7,369 bases of DNA from CALMFQ01 sp964495595 (lineage in GTDB: Bacteria > Pseudomonadota > Gammaproteobacteria > Burkholderiales > SCOH01). The notes beneath the pieces are model-generated. The model saw only the letters and a list, made by a program, of their open reading frames with translations. It did no database searches and had not been told where the DNA came from. This document shows, piece by piece, positions 6,586 to 7,369 of the stretch (position 1 is its first letter; the number at the start of each line of letters is the position of its first letter). The position numbers were made by a program, and so were the translations under genes. The stretch covers positions 1-7,369 of the forward strand of contig CAZBWH010000107.1 in assembly GCA_964495595.1 (NCBI GenBank). The letters run 5' to 3'.

Positions 6586-7059
6586 TCAGAACGCCGTGGC
6601 GTTCGATGGGGTTCGCTTGTCATGCAGGACGGCAACGGGGGATCCGTCCGTGCGTGTGTGCTGCTGATCAACCAGGCTGCCCAGCGTAATCGATGACAGA
6701 TAGTTGTAGATGGTGATATTCAGATTCGTCCACAAATCATGAGTCATGCAGGCATGTTCTTCCTGGCAGTTTTCCTTGCCGCCGCACTGGGTTGCGTCGA
6801 TCGGTTCATCAACCGCCCGGATGATCTCTGCAACCGAAATGTCATGAGCCAGCTTGGCCAAACAGTAGCCACCTCCTGGCCCGCGAACGCTGTCAACCAG
6901 TTTGTGTCGACGTAACTTGCCGAAGAGTTGTTCCAGATAGGAGAGCGATATTTTTTGCCGCTCGCTGATTCCGGACAGGGTGACCGGCCCGCCCCCTTGA
7001 CGCAAGGCCAGATCAAGCATCGCCGTGACGGCAAAGCGGCCTTTGGTAGTCAGACGCAT
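6586..7059 (-). CDS. iscR: IscR, [2Fe-2S] Rrf2-family regulator of Fe-S biogenesis
   Basis: The gene encodes 157 residues, a winged-helix repressor. Its cluster form binds type 1 sites to repress the isc operon, while both cluster and apo forms bind type 2 sites. The N-terminal MRLTTKGRFAVTAMLDLAL, SLSYLEQLF recognition-helix region (38-46) and RGPGGGY wing (59-65) are intact. The cluster ligands are Cys92, Cys98, Cys104 and His107 (numbering as in E. coli). Glu43, known in E. coli to discriminate against type 1 sites in the apo form, is kept. AAGGAA a few bases before the ATG (within 7062-7069) is the ribosome binding site. It is the first gene of the operon, and a near-consensus operator over its promoter implies autoregulation. 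Confidence 0.98.
   Translation of the reverse strand: MRLTTKGRFAVTAMLDLALRQGGGPVTLSGISERQKISLSYLEQLFGKLRRHKLVDSVRGPGGGYCLAKLAHDISVAEIIRAVDEPIDATQCGGKENCQEEHACMTHDLWTNLNITIYNYLSSITLGSLVDQQHTRTDGSPVAVLHDKRTPSNATAF
6589..6604 (-). repeat. Near-palindrome at the iscR 3' end
   Basis: GAACGCC (6589-6595) and GGCGTTC (6598-6604) form a perfect 7-base inverted repeat around two bases, ending just before the iscR TGA. In RNA it would fold as a 6-bp stem with a four-base loop. Its place between regulator and enzyme genes suggests a processing or stability element, but the sequence alone does not show that. Confidence 0.4.
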
Positions 7060-7091
7060 GGCTTTCCTTGGCAGAATGTGAACACGAGCAG

Positions 7092-7120
7092 ACTATATAA
7101 TACCCGATTAAAACAGTCAA
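7092..7120 (-). promoter_or_regulatory. Sigma70 promoter of the isc operon
   Basis: Reading towards iscR, a -35 box TTGACT (7115-7120) is separated by exactly 17 bases from a -10 box TATAGT (7092-7097). Both boxes match the consensus in five of six positions. Transcription should start around 7085, giving a leader of about 25 bases before the iscR ATG. The -35 box is inside the IscR-like operator. Confidence 0.85.
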
Positions 7121-7124
7121 CAAT
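7100..7124. promoter_or_regulatory. IscR type 1-like operator over the isc promoter
   Basis: These 25 bases match 23 positions of the E. coli type 1 IscR consensus (ATASYYGACTRwwwYAGTCRRSTAT, as I recall it). They start ATACCCGATTA and end AGTCAACAAT on the + strand. The mismatches are T for C at position 9 and A for T at position 23. The site covers the -35 box and most of the spacer, so bound IscR would block RNA polymerase. This fits the known feedback repression of isc by [2Fe-2S]-IscR. Confidence 0.8.
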
Positions 7125-7209
7125 GCACCCAAGGGGGGCGCGAAGCTTGGGCGGGCGGCAATTGTAAGTACCGGCGGTCGTTTCGTCTACTTGCTGGCAA
7201 GCCTGTCGG

Positions 7210-7263
7210 ATTTGCCCGTTTCGTGGCGCATCGCGGGTTCATGTAGCGAGAAAACGGGTAAAT
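7210..7263 (+). repeat. Long imperfect inverted repeat upstream of iscR
   Basis: The arm at 7210-7222 pairs with the arm at 7250-7263 in twelve consecutive pairs plus one more after a single-base bulge (A at 7251), around a 27-base loop. The one non-Watson-Crick position (7214 with 7259) is G-U if transcribed on the + strand but C-A on the minus strand, so a folded RNA would more likely be + strand. Confidence 0.45.
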
Positions 7264-7287
7264 ATGGACCGCATCTCCCTCTTGCTC

Positions 7288-7318
7288 AGCAGATCTGTCT
7301 CAAGCCCGACAGATTGCT
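7288..7318. repeat. Second hairpin-forming inverted repeat upstream of iscR
   Basis: AGCA (7288-7291) and ATCTGTC (7293-7299), separated by a bulged G, pair with GACAGAT (7308-7314) and TGCT (7315-7318) around an eight-base loop, giving 11 pairs in all. There is no T-run on either side, so it is not a standard terminator. A gene entering from beyond the window could use it as a 3' end. Confidence 0.45.
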
Positions 7319-7369
7319 AGTAGTCAGTCACCCTGAATCCAATAGATAAGCGAGTAGGCACGGAAGTTG

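Larger units (their letters stand above)
7125..7369. other. Region upstream of the isc promoter, no convincing gene
   Basis: No reading frame here looks real. On the minus strand a 14-codon open stretch enters from the window edge and stops at 7324-7326. It could be the end of a neighbouring gene but is too short to identify. The stretch contains several inverted repeats: CCCAAG/CTTGGG (7128-7133 and 7146-7151), CTTGC/GCAAG (7190-7201), a long one at 7210-7263 and another at 7288-7318. The last two have their own entries. Confidence 0.5.

Noticed and set aside
7324..7368. Fourteen open codons on the minus strand entering from the window edge (NFRAYSLIYWIQGD, then TGA)
   Set aside because: This could be the C-terminus of an upstream gene, but it is too short to distinguish from chance, so it is not called as a CDS.

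Overview
The window looks like chromosomal housekeeping DNA from a proteobacterium of moderate to high GC content. Gene order and protein similarity fit the beta/gamma group. I lean towards Betaproteobacteria (Rhodocyclales-like), but that placement is an impression and not a demonstrated result. I see no insertion sequence, phage gene, CRISPR array, tRNA or rRNA.

Layout. Positions 1-429 (+) hold the last codons of rplM (ribosomal protein L13) and complete rpsI (S9), followed by a strong hairpin/T-tract terminator at 449-479. At 631-1206 (+) is a gene with a GTG start for a small exported protein with a DUF1566/Lcl C-terminal-like domain. It runs convergently into the rest of the window. From 7059 down to 1359, all on the minus strand, lies a complete ISC iron-sulfur cluster assembly operon: iscR, iscS, iscU, iscA, hscB, a small putative lipoprotein gene, hscA, fdx, iscX. 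Upstream of iscR is about 310 bp without a convincing gene. It holds a sigma70 promoter overlapped by a near-consensus IscR type 1 operator, and further out a stretch rich in inverted repeats.

How the genes work together. IscS takes sulfur from cysteine and passes it to the scaffold IscU. Fdx supplies electrons, and IscX and IscA modulate iron or cluster delivery. HscB (J-protein) brings IscU to the specialised Hsp70 HscA, which promotes cluster release. IscR, itself a [2Fe-2S] protein, represses the operon when clusters are plentiful. All the catalytic and ligand residues I checked are intact, so the system appears functional.

Most unusual points: (1) the 276-bp gap between hscB and hscA, normally almost no gap, holds a 67-codon reading frame for a cysteine-rich putative lipoprotein with its own ribosome binding site; (2) hscA has no recognisable Shine-Dalgarno sequence just downstream of that frame; (3) the inverted-repeat stretch upstream of iscR, together with a divergent TATAAT box, could indicate an unannotated + strand transcript; (4) the iscR 3' end carries a near-palindrome that could act as an mRNA processing or stability hairpin. 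None of these proves a new system. The lipoprotein is the best candidate for something undescribed.
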